Counted from the first letter of the stretch, positions 1 through 8,603 are shown. The stretch: DNA of 59,926 bases from Stenotrophomonas maltophilia (GCA_002364755.1 DEZI01000012.1:1-59926); one strand, 5' to 3'. Numbers and translations are program-made. Notes: generated from the sequence alone by a model not told the origin.

Positions 1-62
1 CCGGTTCCTTCCGGCGCGGCGGCCTGCTGCAGTACGTGCTGCGCCAGCTGGGGGGTCGCTGA
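1..62 (+). CDS. C-terminal end of an aconitate hydratase-like protein (partial)
   Basis: Only 19 codons are visible, open to the left edge and ending at TGA 60-62. They read GSFRRGGLLQYVLRQLGGR, which resembles the conserved tail of AcnA-type aconitases (RHGG[IL]LQYVLR). In Xanthomonas the aconitase gene rpfA lies beside rpfB, so the position in the rpf locus supports this reading. The last residues (LGGR) differ from those of the duplicated tail at 161-214 (LASK), so one copy is probably altered. The identification rests on a short stretch and on context. Confidence 0.45.
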   Translation, partial: GSFRRGGLLQYVLRQLGGR

Positions 63-94
63 ACTGTTTCGTGCCACCAATGGGCGGAAGCCCG

Positions 95-158
95 GCCCCC
101 GCGCCAGCGCGGGGGCGCTGCGGAGGCGCGCGAACCGGTGGTTCGCAAACGCGCCTCC
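95..158. repeat. Two adjacent strong hairpins between the duplicated gene ends
   Basis: GCCCCCGCG (95-103) pairs with CGCGGGGGC (108-116). GGAGGCGCG (122-130) pairs with CGCGCCTCC (150-158), extended inside by CGAACC/GGTTCG. Neither is followed by a T-run, so they are not classical terminators. Together with the duplicated tail and a SMAG copy they fill the gene-free stretch 63-380. Confidence 0.55.
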
Positions 159-160
159 TC

Positions 161-214
161 GCCCACCACGGCGGCCTGCTGCAGTACGTGCTGCGCCAGC
201 TGGCCAGCAAGTAA
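161..214 (+). pseudogene. Duplicated 3' end of the aconitase-like gene
   Basis: About 34 bases at 18-51 recur at 170-203 in a different frame. Here they code for HHGGLLQYVLRQLASK followed by TAA 212-214. No upstream coding region is continuous with this copy. It is followed by a GTAG-headed palindrome, as expected at the original gene end, so this may be the ancestral terminus and the copy at the window edge a rearranged one. Confidence 0.4.
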
Positions 215-218
215 GCCG

Positions 219-243
219 GTAGCGCCGAGCCATGCCCGGCGGC
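219..243 (+). repeat. SMAG-type palindrome (imperfect)
   Basis: GTAG head followed by CGCCGAGCCATGCCCGGC, an imperfect version of the GTAG-headed short palindromes found throughout the window. It lies 4 bases after the TAA at 212-214. Confidence 0.6.
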
Positions 244-380
244 GGTTGACGTGGACAACGGCCGGATCGACAACGATCCGGCCGTCTCTGCGACCCGCTC
301 CATTTTCATATTTTTCCCGATTCATGCAATTCGCATCAAACAGGCGTAATGTGGGCCCATACCCCCGCTGGAGCCCCGCC

Positions 381-755
381 ATGCTTCATCTTCCCGTCCG
401 CTTCGACCCGATCAACGAGCTGACCCACACCACCGCCTCGTCGGTGAAGGAGCACTGGCGCAAGGTCATGCAGGAGGTCCGCGACCAGCGCATGGTGGTG
501 GTCACCAACCACAACGAGCCGCAGGCGGTCATCGTCTCCATCGAGCAGTACCGTGCCCTTCAGGCGCGGGTGGAGGCGCTGGAATCCTCGCTGGAGGAAC
601 TGCGCGGGCAGGCCCCGGGCCTGGCCGAACTGCGCGCCGGCTTCGACCAGCGCCTGGCCGTGCTGCAGCAGGCGCAGGCCGGTGACGCCGCGCGCGCCCT
701 GCTGCGCCGCCCGGCCCGCCTGAAGGGGCAGGTCAAGGCCGGCACGGGGCACTGA
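381..755 (+). CDS. Phd/YefM-family antitoxin
   Basis: A 124-residue protein. The N-terminal half (SSVKEHWRKVMQEV, then MVVVTNHNEPQAVIVSIEQY) is the Phd/YefM DNA-binding and dimerisation fold. The C-terminal part, residues about 54-95, is a predicted amphipathic coiled coil (ALESSLEELRGQ). The ATG at 381 was chosen because the family fold starts there; the frame stays open upstream without family sequence. Its stop overlaps the next start by one base (TGATG), so the two genes are translationally coupled. Phd antitoxins normally bind and repress their own promoter and neutralise the partner toxin. The unusual point is the partner, a zeta-like kinase rather than Doc or YoeB. Confidence 0.8.
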   Translation: MLHLPVRFDPINELTHTTASSVKEHWRKVMQEVRDQRMVVVTNHNEPQAVIVSIEQYRALQARVEALESSLEELRGQAPGLAELRAGFDQRLAVLQQAQAGDAARALLRRPARLKGQVKAGTGH

Positions 756-1387
756 TGTCGCGACCGTTCCTGTATGTCCTTGCCGGCGTCAATGGCGCCG
801 GCAAGAGTTCGGTGGGCGGCCACGTACTGCGCGAGGCCGGGCTGGACTGGTTCAACCCGGATACCTTCGCCCGTGGCCTGCGCGAGCTGTCGGGCCTGTC
901 GCAGGCCGAGGCCAACAGCCAGGCCTGGCAGGAAGGCGTCAACCGCATCCGCGATGCCCTCGACCAGGGCCGCAACCACGCGTTCGAGACCACGCTCGGT
1001 GGCAATTCCATTGCCGCCCTGCTGCATGAAGCCAGCCACAGTCACGACGTCCTGATGTGGTTCTGCGGTCTGTCCAGCCCAGAACAGCACATCGCCCGCG
1101 TGCAGGCGCGGGTGCGCCGCGGTGGCCATCCGATCAACGAAGCCGACATCCGCCGGCGCTGGCCGCTGGCCCAGCAGAACCTCGTCCGCCTGATGCCGGT
1201 GCTGGCCCAGCTGCAGGTCTACGACAACAGCGCCGACGCCGCCCCCGGGGAGGCCGTGCCCGATCCGCAGCTGCTGCTGCAGATGGAAGACGGCCAGGTG
1301 CTGTACCCCGAGCCCGACGACCTCGCCCAGCTGGCGGCCACGCCCGCGTGGGCCACCCCGCTGCTGGAAGCCGCCCTGCGCCTCTAA
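755..1387 (+). CDS. Zeta-toxin-like P-loop kinase
   Basis: A 210-residue protein with a Walker A motif GVNGAGKSS at residues 11-19, the DWFNPDTFAR segment and a later FETTLGG motif typical of zeta toxins and related UDP-N-acetylglucosamine kinases. Arginine-rich segments (RVQARVRRGGH and ADIRRRW) fit the lid region. Family members phosphorylate UDP-GlcNAc and block peptidoglycan synthesis; that activity is assumed here. It overlaps the upstream Phd-type antitoxin gene by one base, supporting a toxin-antitoxin pair. An alternative is a housekeeping small-molecule kinase. Confidence 0.78.
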   Translation: MSRPFLYVLAGVNGAGKSSVGGHVLREAGLDWFNPDTFARGLRELSGLSQAEANSQAWQEGVNRIRDALDQGRNHAFETTLGGNSIAALLHEASHSHDVLMWFCGLSSPEQHIARVQARVRRGGHPINEADIRRRWPLAQQNLVRLMPVLAQLQVYDNSADAAPGEAVPDPQLLLQMEDGQVLYPEPDDLAQLAATPAWATPLLEAALRL

Positions 1388-1391
1388 CCCC

Positions 1392-1430
1392 GGGGTCGGA
1401 TCCCTCTCCGCAGGAGAAGGCACTGACCCC
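1392..1430. repeat. GGGGTC-family hairpin, copy 1
   Basis: Outer arms GGGGTCGGATCC and GCACTGACCCC flank an inner stem TCTCC/GGAGA. It follows the toxin stop codon directly. Related copies lie at 17257, 28188, 35539 and 35595, with a half copy near 29385. Confidence 0.7.
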
Positions 1431-1453
1431 CATCCATACACCACTTTCACTTT

Positions 1454-1479
1454 TTGTTGATTGAACGTTCAATCAACAA
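1454..1479. promoter_or_regulatory. BetI operator palindrome
   Basis: A perfect 26-bp palindrome whose half site is TTGTTGATTGAAC, centred between 1466 and 1467, 48 bases upstream of the betI start. It has the form expected of a TetR-family operator and sits where BetI would control its own operon. The role is inferred from position and symmetry. Confidence 0.8.
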
Positions 1480-1526
1480 ACGCGATACTGTCCGCCTCGG
1501 GCCAACGCCCATGCACAGGTGAGACC

Positions 1527-2117
1527 GTGCCGAAGAAAGGCATCGAACCGATCCGCCGCGAGCAGCTCATCCAGGCCACCTTCCAGGTAATTCACGATAT
1601 CGGCCTGGCCGACGCCACCGTGGCCACCATCGCCCGCCAGGCCGGCCTGTCCACCGGCATCGTCGCCCACTACTTCGGCGACAAGGCCGGCCTGCTCAAC
1701 GCCGCGATGCGGCAGATCCTCAACGAACTGAAAGACGCCTTCGCCCATTACCGCGCCAAGGCCGCAGCAGACCCGCGGGCCCAGCTGCGCGCGCTGGTCG
1801 ATGGCAACTTCGACCAGACCCAGACCAGCGGCCCGGCCATGCGCGTGTGGCTGACCTTCTGGGCGGCGAGCATGCACCAGCCGGAACTGGCCCGCCTGCA
1901 GCGCATCAACGACCAGCGGCTGTATTCCAACCTGGCCCATCAGTTCCACCGCGCGCTGCCGGCCGAACGCGCCCGTGACGCCGCCCGTGGCCTGGCCGCG
2001 TTGATCGACGGCCTGTGGCTGCGCGGCAGCCTGCTCGGCGGCCCGTTCGACACCGCCGCCGCCCGCGCGCTGGCCTACGCCTACATCGACTTCCAGCTGC
2101 AGCCCGATGGCGTATAA
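1527..2117 (+). CDS. betI: Choline-responsive repressor BetI
   Basis: A TetR-family protein of 196 residues; E. coli BetI is about 195. The N-terminus PKKGIEPIRREQLIQATF is characteristic of BetI, followed by the helix-turn-helix VATIARQAGLSTGIVAHYFGDK and a ligand-binding domain. A GTG start at 1527 is preferred: AGGTGAG lies a few bases upstream and the protein begins as in the family. Upstream codons would run through the operator. BetI represses the bet genes and releases DNA when choline is present. It leads betB and betA on the same strand. No choline transporter gene is next to it. Confidence 0.93.
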   Translation: MPKKGIEPIRREQLIQATFQVIHDIGLADATVATIARQAGLSTGIVAHYFGDKAGLLNAAMRQILNELKDAFAHYRAKAAADPRAQLRALVDGNFDQTQTSGPAMRVWLTFWAASMHQPELARLQRINDQRLYSNLAHQFHRALPAERARDAARGLAALIDGLWLRGSLLGGPFDTAAARALAYAYIDFQLQPDGV

Positions 2118-2159
2118 GCAGCCTCAAGCCCCTTCCCCTTTGTTTCCAGGAGTGCCCCC

Positions 2160-3632
2160 ATGACCGCCCTGCCCGTCCAGCAGCTCTACATCCACGGCCG
2201 ACGCGTCGACGCCACCAGCGGCAAAACCTTCCAGTCCATCAACCCGGCCAATGGCCAAGTCCTGGCCGAGGTGCAGATCGCCAGCCAGGCCGACGTCGAC
2301 CGCGCGGTGCAGAGCGCGGCCGAAGGCCAGAAGGCGTGGGCCGCCATGACCGCGATGGAGCGCTCGCGCATCCTGCGCCGCGCGGTCGACCTCCTGCGCG
2401 AACGCAATGATGCGCTGGCCCAGCTGGAGACCCTGGACACCGGCAAGGCGCTGGCAGAAACCACTACGGTGGACATCGTCACCGGCGCCGACGTGCTGGA
2501 GTACTACGCCGGCCTGGCTACCGCCATCGAGGGCATCCAGCTGCCGCTGCGCGAATCGAGTTTTTTCTATACCCGCCGCGAGCCGCTGGGCGTGGTCGCC
2601 GGCATCGGTGCCTGGAACTACCCGATCCAGATCGCACTGTGGAAGTCGGCGCCCGCACTGGCCGCCGGCAACGCGATGGTGTTCAAGCCCTCCGAAGTGA
2701 CCCCGCTGAGCGCGCTGATGCTGGCCGAGATCTACAGCGAAGCCGGCGTGCCGGACGGCGTGTTCAACGTCGTGCAGGGTCCGGGCGGCGAGATCGGCAA
2801 CTGGCTCACCGAACACCCGGTGATCGAGAAGATCTCCTTCACTGGCGGCGTGGCCACCGGCAAGAAGGTGATGGCCGCCGCCGCGTCTTCTTCGTTGAAG
2901 GAAGTGACCATGGAGTTGGGCGGCAAGTCGCCGCTGGTCATCTGCGATGACGCCGATCTGGACCGCGCCGCCGACATCGCGGTGATGGCCAACTTCTTCA
3001 GCTCCGGCCAGGTCTGCACCAACGGCACCCGCGTGTTCGTGCCGCGCAGCATGCTGGCCGCGTTCGAGGCCGCCGTAGTCGAGCGCGTGCAGCGCATCCG
3101 CATCGGCGATCCGCAGGCCGCCGACACCAACTTCGGCCCGATGGTCAGCTTCCCGCACATGCAGAACGTGCTGCGCTACATCGACAGCGGCAAGACCGAA
3201 GGCGCGCGCCTGCTGACCGGTGGCGGCCGTGCGGAGGAAGGCGCGCTGGCCGAGGGCGCCTACGTGCTGCCCACCGTGTTCTCCGACTGCCGCGATGACA
3301 TGACCATCGTCCGCGAGGAGATCTTCGGGCCGGTCATGAGCATCCTCGCCTACGACGACGAGGACGAAGCCGTGCGCCGCGCCAACGACACCCCCTTCGG
3401 CCTCGCCGCCGGCGTGGTCAGCCGTGACATCAGCCGCGCCCACCGCATCATCCACCACCTCGAAGCCGGCATCTGCTGGATCAACACCTGGGGTGAATCA
3501 CCGGCGGAAATGCCGGTCGGCGGCTACAAGCAGTCCGGCGTCGGCCGCGAGAACGGCCTGTCCACGCTGGGCCACTACACCCGCATCAAGTCGGTCCAGG
3601 TTGAACTGGGCGACTACGCCAGCGTGTTCTGA
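2160..3632 (+). CDS. betB: Betaine aldehyde dehydrogenase
   Basis: A 490-residue NAD(P)+-dependent aldehyde dehydrogenase. It oxidises betaine aldehyde to glycine betaine, the second step of osmoprotectant synthesis from choline. Visible motifs are the cofactor loop region GAWNYPIQIA (150-159), SFTGGVATG (226-234), general base Glu252 in MELGGKSP and catalytic Cys286 in SGQVCTNGT. Length and residue numbering match BetB proteins. AGGAG lies upstream of the ATG. It is 42 bases after betI and 101 bases before betA. Confidence 0.95.
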   Translation: MTALPVQQLYIHGRRVDATSGKTFQSINPANGQVLAEVQIASQADVDRAVQSAAEGQKAWAAMTAMERSRILRRAVDLLRERNDALAQLETLDTGKALAETTTVDIVTGADVLEYYAGLATAIEGIQLPLRESSFFYTRREPLGVVAGIGAWNYPIQIALWKSAPALAAGNAMVFKPSEVTPLSALMLAEIYSEAGVPDGVFNVVQGPGGEIGNWLTEHPVIEKISFTGGVATGKKVMAAAASSSLKEVTMELGGKSPLVICDDADLDRAADIAVMANFFSSGQVCTNGTRVFVPRSMLAAFEAAVVERVQRIRIGDPQAADTNFGPMVSFPHMQNVLRYIDSGKTEGARLLTGGGRAEEGALAEGAYVLPTVFSDCRDDMTIVREEIFGPVMSILAYDDEDEAVRRANDTPFGLAAGVVSRDISRAHRIIHHLEAGICWINTWGESPAEMPVGGYKQSGVGRENGLSTLGHYTRIKSVQVELGDYASVF

Positions 3633-3733
3633 ACAGCGCGCCCTGAGCAAGCCGCCCGGCGCGAACGCCGGATCGACATTCCGCCGGGAGGCCTGCGCAA
3701 CGCGCGCGCGTCCCGGCCCGCAGGAGAACCATC

Positions 3734-5416
3734 ATGAGCACCCCCAACGAATACGACTACATCATCATCGGCGCCGGTTCGGCCGGCAACGTGCTGGCCA
3801 CCCGCCTCACCGAGGATGCCGAGGTCAGCGTGCTGCTGCTGGAAGCAGGTGGCCCGGACTACCGCCTCGACTTCCGCACCCAGATGCCGGCTGCACTGGC
3901 CTACCCGCTGCAGGGCAAGCGCTACAACTGGGCGTACAAGACCGATCCGGAGCCCTTCATGAACAACCGCCGCATGGATTGCGGCCGCGGCAAGGGCCTG
4001 GGCGGTTCCTCGCTGATCAACGGCATGTGCTACATCCGCGGCAACGCCATGGACTACGACAACTGGGCCAGCATGCCGGGCCTGGAAGACTGGACTTACC
4101 TGGACTGCCTGCCGTACTTCCGCAAGGCCGAGACCCGCGACATCGGCGCCAACGACTACCACGGCGGCGATGGCCCACTGCGGGTGACCACCCCCAAGGC
4201 CGGCAACAACGAACTGTTCGCCGCGATGGTCGAAGCCGGCGTGCAGGCCGGCTACCCGCGCACCGATGACCTGAACGGCTACCAGCAGGAAGGCTTCGGC
4301 CCAATGGACCGCACGGTCACGCCGAAGGGCCGCCGCTCCAGCACCGCCCGCGGCTATCTGGACCTGGCCAAGCCGCGCCCGAACCTGACCATCGTCACCC
4401 ACGCCCTCACCGACCGTATTCTGTTCTCGGGCAAGCGTGCGGTGGGCGTGCAGTGGCTGCACAACGACCAGCCACAGCGCGCCACCGCCCGCCGCGAAGT
4501 GCTGCTGTGTGGCGGCGCCATCGCCTCCCCGCAGATCCTGCAGCGCTCCGGCGTGGGCCCGGCCGATCTGCTGCGCAGCCTGGACATCGATCTTGTGCAC
4601 GACCTGCCCGGCGTCGGCGCCAACCTGCAGGATCACCTGGAGATGTACCTGCAGTACGAATGCAAAAAGCCGGTGTCGCTGGCCCCGGCACTGAAGCTGC
4701 ACAACCAGCCGGCCATCGGCGCCGAATGGCTGTTCCTGGGCACCGGCATCGGCGCCAGCAACCAGTTCGAGGCCGGCGGCTTCATCCGCAGCGACGAGGC
4801 CTTTGACTGGCCGAACCTGCAGTACCACTTCCTGCCGGTGGCCATCAATTACAACGGCTCCAACCCGATCAAGGCTCACAGCTTCCAGATGCATGTCGGC
4901 TCGATGCGCTCGCCCAGCCGCGGCCGCGTCCAGGTCGTGTCCAAGGATCCGCGCGTGCACCCCAGCATCCTGTTCAACTACATGTCGCACGAGCAGGACT
5001 GGCGCGAGTTCCGCGCGGCCATCCGCATCACCCGCGAGATCTTCGCGCAGCCGGCGCTGGCGCCGTACAGCGGCCGCGAGATCTCGCCCGGCCGCGAGCT
5101 GCAGACCGATGCGCAGATCGATGGCTTCGTGCGCGAGCACGCCGAGACCGCCTACCACCCCTCGTGCACCAACAAGATGGGCCACGCCGATGACCCGATG
5201 GCGGTGGTCGATGGCCAGGGCCGCGTACATGGGCTGGACGGCCTGCGCATCGTCGATGCCTCGATCATGCCGCAGGTGGTCACCGGCAACCTCAACGCGC
5301 CGACCATCATGATCGCCGAGAAGCTGGCTGACGTGATCCGTGGCCGCACCCCGCTGGCCCGCAGCACCGCGCCGTACTACAAGGCCAACGGTGCCCCGGC
5401 GCGCAGCCGCGGCTGA
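3734..5416 (+). CDS. betA: Choline dehydrogenase
   Basis: A 560-residue FAD-dependent GMC oxidoreductase that oxidises choline to betaine aldehyde at the membrane. It shows the N-terminal FAD motif GAGSAGNVLA near residue 13, the GMC signature GRGKGLGGSSLINGM and the C-terminal catalytic segment YHPSCTNKMG followed by GNLNAPT. AGGAG precedes the ATG. It is the last gene of betIBA and is followed by a GTAG-headed palindrome and a terminator. Confidence 0.95.
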   Translation: MSTPNEYDYIIIGAGSAGNVLATRLTEDAEVSVLLLEAGGPDYRLDFRTQMPAALAYPLQGKRYNWAYKTDPEPFMNNRRMDCGRGKGLGGSSLINGMCYIRGNAMDYDNWASMPGLEDWTYLDCLPYFRKAETRDIGANDYHGGDGPLRVTTPKAGNNELFAAMVEAGVQAGYPRTDDLNGYQQEGFGPMDRTVTPKGRRSSTARGYLDLAKPRPNLTIVTHALTDRILFSGKRAVGVQWLHNDQPQRATARREVLLCGGAIASPQILQRSGVGPADLLRSLDIDLVHDLPGVGANLQDHLEMYLQYECKKPVSLAPALKLHNQPAIGAEWLFLGTGIGASNQFEAGGFIRSDEAFDWPNLQYHFLPVAINYNGSNPIKAHSFQMHVGSMRSPSRGRVQVVSKDPRVHPSILFNYMSHEQDWREFRAAIRITREIFAQPALAPYSGREISPGRELQTDAQIDGFVREHAETAYHPSCTNKMGHADDPMAVVDGQGRVHGLDGLRIVDASIMPQVVTGNLNAPTIMIAEKLADVIRGRTPLARSTAPYYKANGAPARSRG

Positions 5417-5451
5417 CGCGAATCACCCGCAAACGGCGGCCACCGATTTCC

Positions 5452-5476
5452 GGTAGATGCCCACCTGGGTGGGCGC
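5452..5476 (+). repeat. SMAG-type palindrome
   Basis: GTAG followed by ATGCCCACCTGGGTGGGCGC, a head plus perfect stem downstream of betA. Confidence 0.6.
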
Positions 5477-5486
5477 TCATGCACCC

Positions 5487-5520
5487 CGGGGGCGCGTTCT
5501 TCGCGCCCCCTTCGCGTTTT
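5487..5520 (+). terminator. Intrinsic terminator after betA
   Basis: GGGGGCGCG pairs with CGCGCCCCC around a TTCT loop and is followed by TTCGCGTTTT. It separates the bet operon from rpfB. Confidence 0.7.
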
Positions 5521-5606
5521 CCCTACGGAACGGTATGCTGCTGCGAGCGGTTCTGGCGGATACTGTCCGCGCCGTACCCATCAAAAACGATTCCTGGAGG
5601 GGGAAT

Positions 5607-7283
5607 ATGAGTCTGGATCGTCCCTGGCTGCAGAGCTATCCGAAAGGCGTTCCCGCCGAGATCGACATCAACGAGTTCCATTCGGTAGCTTCGGTCTTCG
5701 ACGCTTCCGTCGCGAAATTCCGCGACCGTCCCGCCTACTCCAGTTTCGGCAAGGTCCTCACCTATGGCGAAACCGACGCCCTGGTCGAGCAGTTCGCCGC
5801 CTACCTGCTGGGTGAGCTCAAGCTCAAGAAGGGTGACCGCGTCGCCCTGATGATGCCCAACTGCCTGCAGTACCCGATCGCCACCTTCGGCGTGCTGCGC
5901 GCCGGCCTGACCGTGGTCAACGTCAACCCGCTGTACACCGCGCGCGAGCTGAAGCATCAGCTGGTCGATGCCGGCGTCAGCGCGCTTGTGGTGGTCGACA
6001 ACTTTGGCGACACCGTCCAGCAGGTCATCGCCGACACTCCGGTCAAGCACGTCATCACCACCGGCCTGGGCGACCTGCTCGGCCTGAAGGGCACGATCGT
6101 CAATTTCGTGCTCAAGTACGTCAAGAAGATGGTACCCAACTACCATCTGAAGGGCGCGGTGCGCTTCCGCCAGGCGCTCAAGCTCGGCAGCCGCCACACC
6201 CTGCCCAAGGTCGAGATCGACCACGACGACGTCGCCTTCCTGCAGTACACCGGCGGCACCACCGGCGTGGCCAAGGGCGCGATGCTGACCAACCGGAACC
6301 TGATCGCCAACATGCAGCAGGCCTCGGCCTGGATCGGCGCATCGGGCATCGAGCCGGGCAAGGAGTGGATCATCACCGCCCTGCCGCTGTACCACATCTT
6401 CGCGTTGACGGCGAACGGCCTGGTCTTCATGAAGTTCGGTGGCTGCAACCACCTGATCACCAATCCGCGTGACATGAAGGGCTTCGTCAAGGAGCTCAAG
6501 TCGGTGCGCTTCACCGCCATCACCGGCGTCAACACCCTGTTCAACGGCCTGCTCAACACCCCCGGCTTCGACACCGTCGACTTCTCTTCGCTGAAGGTGA
6601 CCCTGGGCGGCGGCATGGCCGTGCAGCGTGCGGTGGCCGAGCGCTGGAAGAAGGTGACCGGGGTGACCCTGGTCGAGGCCTACGGCCTGACCGAGACCTC
6701 GCCGGCGGCCTGCATCAACCCGCTGGACCTGAAGGAATACAACGGCGCCATCGGCCTGCCGATCCCGTCCACCGATGCCTGCATCAAGGACGACAACGGC
6801 AATACCCTGGCCATGGGCGAAGTGGGCGAGCTGTGCATCCGCGGCCCCCAGGTGATGAAGGGTTACTGGCAGCGCCCCGACGAAACCGCCACCGCCATCG
6901 ATGCCGACCAGTGGCTGCACACCGGCGACATGGCGAAGATGGACGAGCAGGGTTTCTTCTACATCGTCGACCGCAAGAAGGACATGATCCTGGTGTCCGG
7001 CTTCAACGTGTACCCGAACGAAGTCGAGGACGTCATCGCGATGATGCCGGGCGTGCTGGAAGTGGCCGCTGTCGGCGTGCCGGACGAGAAGTCCGGTGAA
7101 GTGGTGAAGGTGGTCATCGTGAAGAAGGACCCGAACCTGACCGCCGAAATGGTCAAGGAACATGCACGGGCCAACCTCACCGGCTACAAGCACCCCAGAA
7201 TCGTAGAATTCCGAAAAGAGCTGCCGAAGACCAACGTGGGCAAGATCCTCCGTCGCGAGCTCCGCGATACGCCCGCCACGTAA
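5607..7283 (+). CDS. rpfB: Long-chain fatty acyl-CoA ligase RpfB (FadD)
   Basis: A 558-residue AMP-binding enzyme that activates fatty acids to acyl-CoA. In xanthomonads RpfB contributes to turnover of the DSF signal and to fatty acid use. Visible are the ATP/AMP motif YTGGTTGVAKGA, the motif EAYGLTETSP, the hinge region DMILVSGFNVYPNEVED and the C-terminal lysine region KTNVGKILRRELR. The ATG at 5607 follows GGAGGGGG and gives the usual FadD length. The reading frame is open upstream to 5457 without family sequence. It is followed by rpfF on the same strand. Confidence 0.93.
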   Translation: MSLDRPWLQSYPKGVPAEIDINEFHSVASVFDASVAKFRDRPAYSSFGKVLTYGETDALVEQFAAYLLGELKLKKGDRVALMMPNCLQYPIATFGVLRAGLTVVNVNPLYTARELKHQLVDAGVSALVVVDNFGDTVQQVIADTPVKHVITTGLGDLLGLKGTIVNFVLKYVKKMVPNYHLKGAVRFRQALKLGSRHTLPKVEIDHDDVAFLQYTGGTTGVAKGAMLTNRNLIANMQQASAWIGASGIEPGKEWIITALPLYHIFALTANGLVFMKFGGCNHLITNPRDMKGFVKELKSVRFTAITGVNTLFNGLLNTPGFDTVDFSSLKVTLGGGMAVQRAVAERWKKVTGVTLVEAYGLTETSPAACINPLDLKEYNGAIGLPIPSTDACIKDDNGNTLAMGEVGELCIRGPQVMKGYWQRPDETATAIDADQWLHTGDMAKMDEQGFFYIVDRKKDMILVSGFNVYPNEVEDVIAMMPGVLEVAAVGVPDEKSGEVVKVVIVKKDPNLTAEMVKEHARANLTGYKHPRIVEFRKELPKTNVGKILRRELRDTPAT

Positions 7284-7309
7284 GGCTTTCGGCGAATTCG
7301 AACACCTTC

Positions 7310-7342
7310 AGGGCCCGGGTTGGAAACAACCCGGGCCTTTTC
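7310..7342 (+). terminator. Intrinsic terminator between rpfB and rpfF
   Basis: GGCCCGGGTTG pairs with CAACCCGGGCC around GAAA, followed by TTTTC. It implies that rpfF also has its own promoter in the roughly 100 bases downstream. Confidence 0.8.
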
Positions 7343-7443
7343 GCGTGCCGGTGCCGCGCCCGGTGTAGCATCGCCGCGTGTGTGGACCGTCCGGCCCGCC
7401 GGCCACCACTTCTCTCTGCGGGCCGCATGCCGAGGACCCTTCC

Positions 7444-8316
7444 ATGAGTACCATTGAAAAGCTGTCTGCCAGCGGTTCGACGTTCGCCACCATCCGTACC
7501 GAAGACAACGACGACGACTCCGCCCACTGGTTGTTCATGCACGCCGACGCGGCCACGGGCATACGTCCCTGCTGCCGCAAGGACATGCTGGACGAGATGT
7601 GGAGCTACATGAGCGCCATCACCCGTGGCCCGGCGCAGCGCCACAGCGGTCGGCTGCGCCATTTCGTGCTGGCCTCCGATGCTGCTGCGTACAACCTGGG
7701 CGGCGACCTGGACCTGTTCACCCGCCTGATCCGCGAAGGCAACCGCGACCTGCTGCTGACCTATGCGCAGCGCTGCGTGGAAGGCGTGCACCACCTGCAC
7801 ACCGGCTTCGGCGGTGACGTGCGCTCTATTGCGCTGGTCCAGGGCGATGCGCTGGGTGGCGGCCTGGAAATGGCCCTGGCCTGCCACACCATCGTGGCAG
7901 AGGAAGGCTGCGGCATGGGCCTGCCCGAAGTGCTGTTCGGCCTGTTCCCGGGCATGGGCGCGTACTCGTTCCTGTGCCGCCGTGTGTCGCCGCAGCTGGC
8001 CGAAAAGATCATCCTCGACGGCCGCGTCTATTCGTCCGAGGAAATGCACGCCCTGGGCGTGGTTGACGTGCTGGTGAAGAAGGGGGAAGGCCGCGCCGCC
8101 GTCAATGACATGATCCGCCACCAGCAGCGCTTGCCGCAGTCGTACCTGGCCATGAACGCGGCACGCAACCTGGCGCAGTCGGTCAGCTACGACGAGCTGC
8201 TGGAAATCACCAAGGTCTGGGTCGACTCCGCCCTGGCCCTGGGTGATCGTTCGCTGCGCACGATGGATCGCCTGATCAAGGCACAGACCCGTCGCGCCGG
8301 CCTCGACGCCGCCTGA
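7444..8316 (+). CDS. rpfF: DSF synthase RpfF
   Basis: A 290-residue crotonase-fold protein that makes the diffusible signal factor cis-11-methyl-2-dodecenoic acid and related fatty acids from acyl-ACP. The dual dehydratase/thioesterase glutamates known in the Xanthomonas enzyme (Glu141 and Glu161) correspond to Glu142 (GGGLEMALA) and Glu162 (GLPEVLFG). The ATG at 7444 gives the family length. It lies downstream of rpfB and converges on rpfC, so synthase and sensor are adjacent. A strong terminator follows. Confidence 0.95.
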   Translation: MSTIEKLSASGSTFATIRTEDNDDDSAHWLFMHADAATGIRPCCRKDMLDEMWSYMSAITRGPAQRHSGRLRHFVLASDAAAYNLGGDLDLFTRLIREGNRDLLLTYAQRCVEGVHHLHTGFGGDVRSIALVQGDALGGGLEMALACHTIVAEEGCGMGLPEVLFGLFPGMGAYSFLCRRVSPQLAEKIILDGRVYSSEEMHALGVVDVLVKKGEGRAAVNDMIRHQQRLPQSYLAMNAARNLAQSVSYDELLEITKVWVDSALALGDRSLRTMDRLIKAQTRRAGLDAA

Positions 8317-8340
8317 TTGCTCTCCTCCCCCTATGGGTTC

Positions 8341-8368
8341 AAGCCCGGCTGGCCCCCGGGCTTTTTTT
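8341..8368 (+). terminator. Intrinsic terminator of rpfF
   Basis: AAGCCCGG pairs with CCGGGCTT and is followed by a run of T. Confidence 0.85.
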
Positions 8369-8389
8369 CGCGCTCGCGCAACCAAGGCA

Positions 8390-8603
8390 GTAGATCCACG
8401 CCATGCGTGGATGCCTTGCTGCGTGGATACCTTGCATCGCGGACCGCGCGGAATGCAGCCGAGCATGGCTCGGCACTACTGCGTCGCGGACCCAGTAGAT
8501 CCTCGCCATGCGTGGATGCCTTGCTTCGCGGACCGCGCCGAATGCAGCCGAGCATGGCTCGGCACTACATGAAACAAAGGCAGTCGAGCAAGCTCGACGC
8601 TAC
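8390..8603. repeat. Cluster of five SMAG palindromes between rpfF and rpfC
   Basis: Copies start at 8390 and 8495 (head GTAG, plus orientation) and end with CTAC at 8479, 8568 and 8603 (minus orientation). Two inverted pairs repeat with a similar spacer (cggaccgcg…gaatgcagcc). The last copy supplies the rpfC stop codon. The cluster fills the convergent rpfF/rpfC interval. Confidence 0.85.

Noticed and set aside
138..380. Long N-terminal extension of the Phd-type antitoxin
   Set aside because: It would cross the duplicated gene tail and a SMAG repeat and shows no family sequence. The ATG at 381 gives the normal antitoxin length.
8390..8603. CRISPR-like array between rpfF and rpfC
   Set aside because: Repeats are in both orientations, palindromic and unequally spaced. 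They are SMAG elements, and no cas genes are present.
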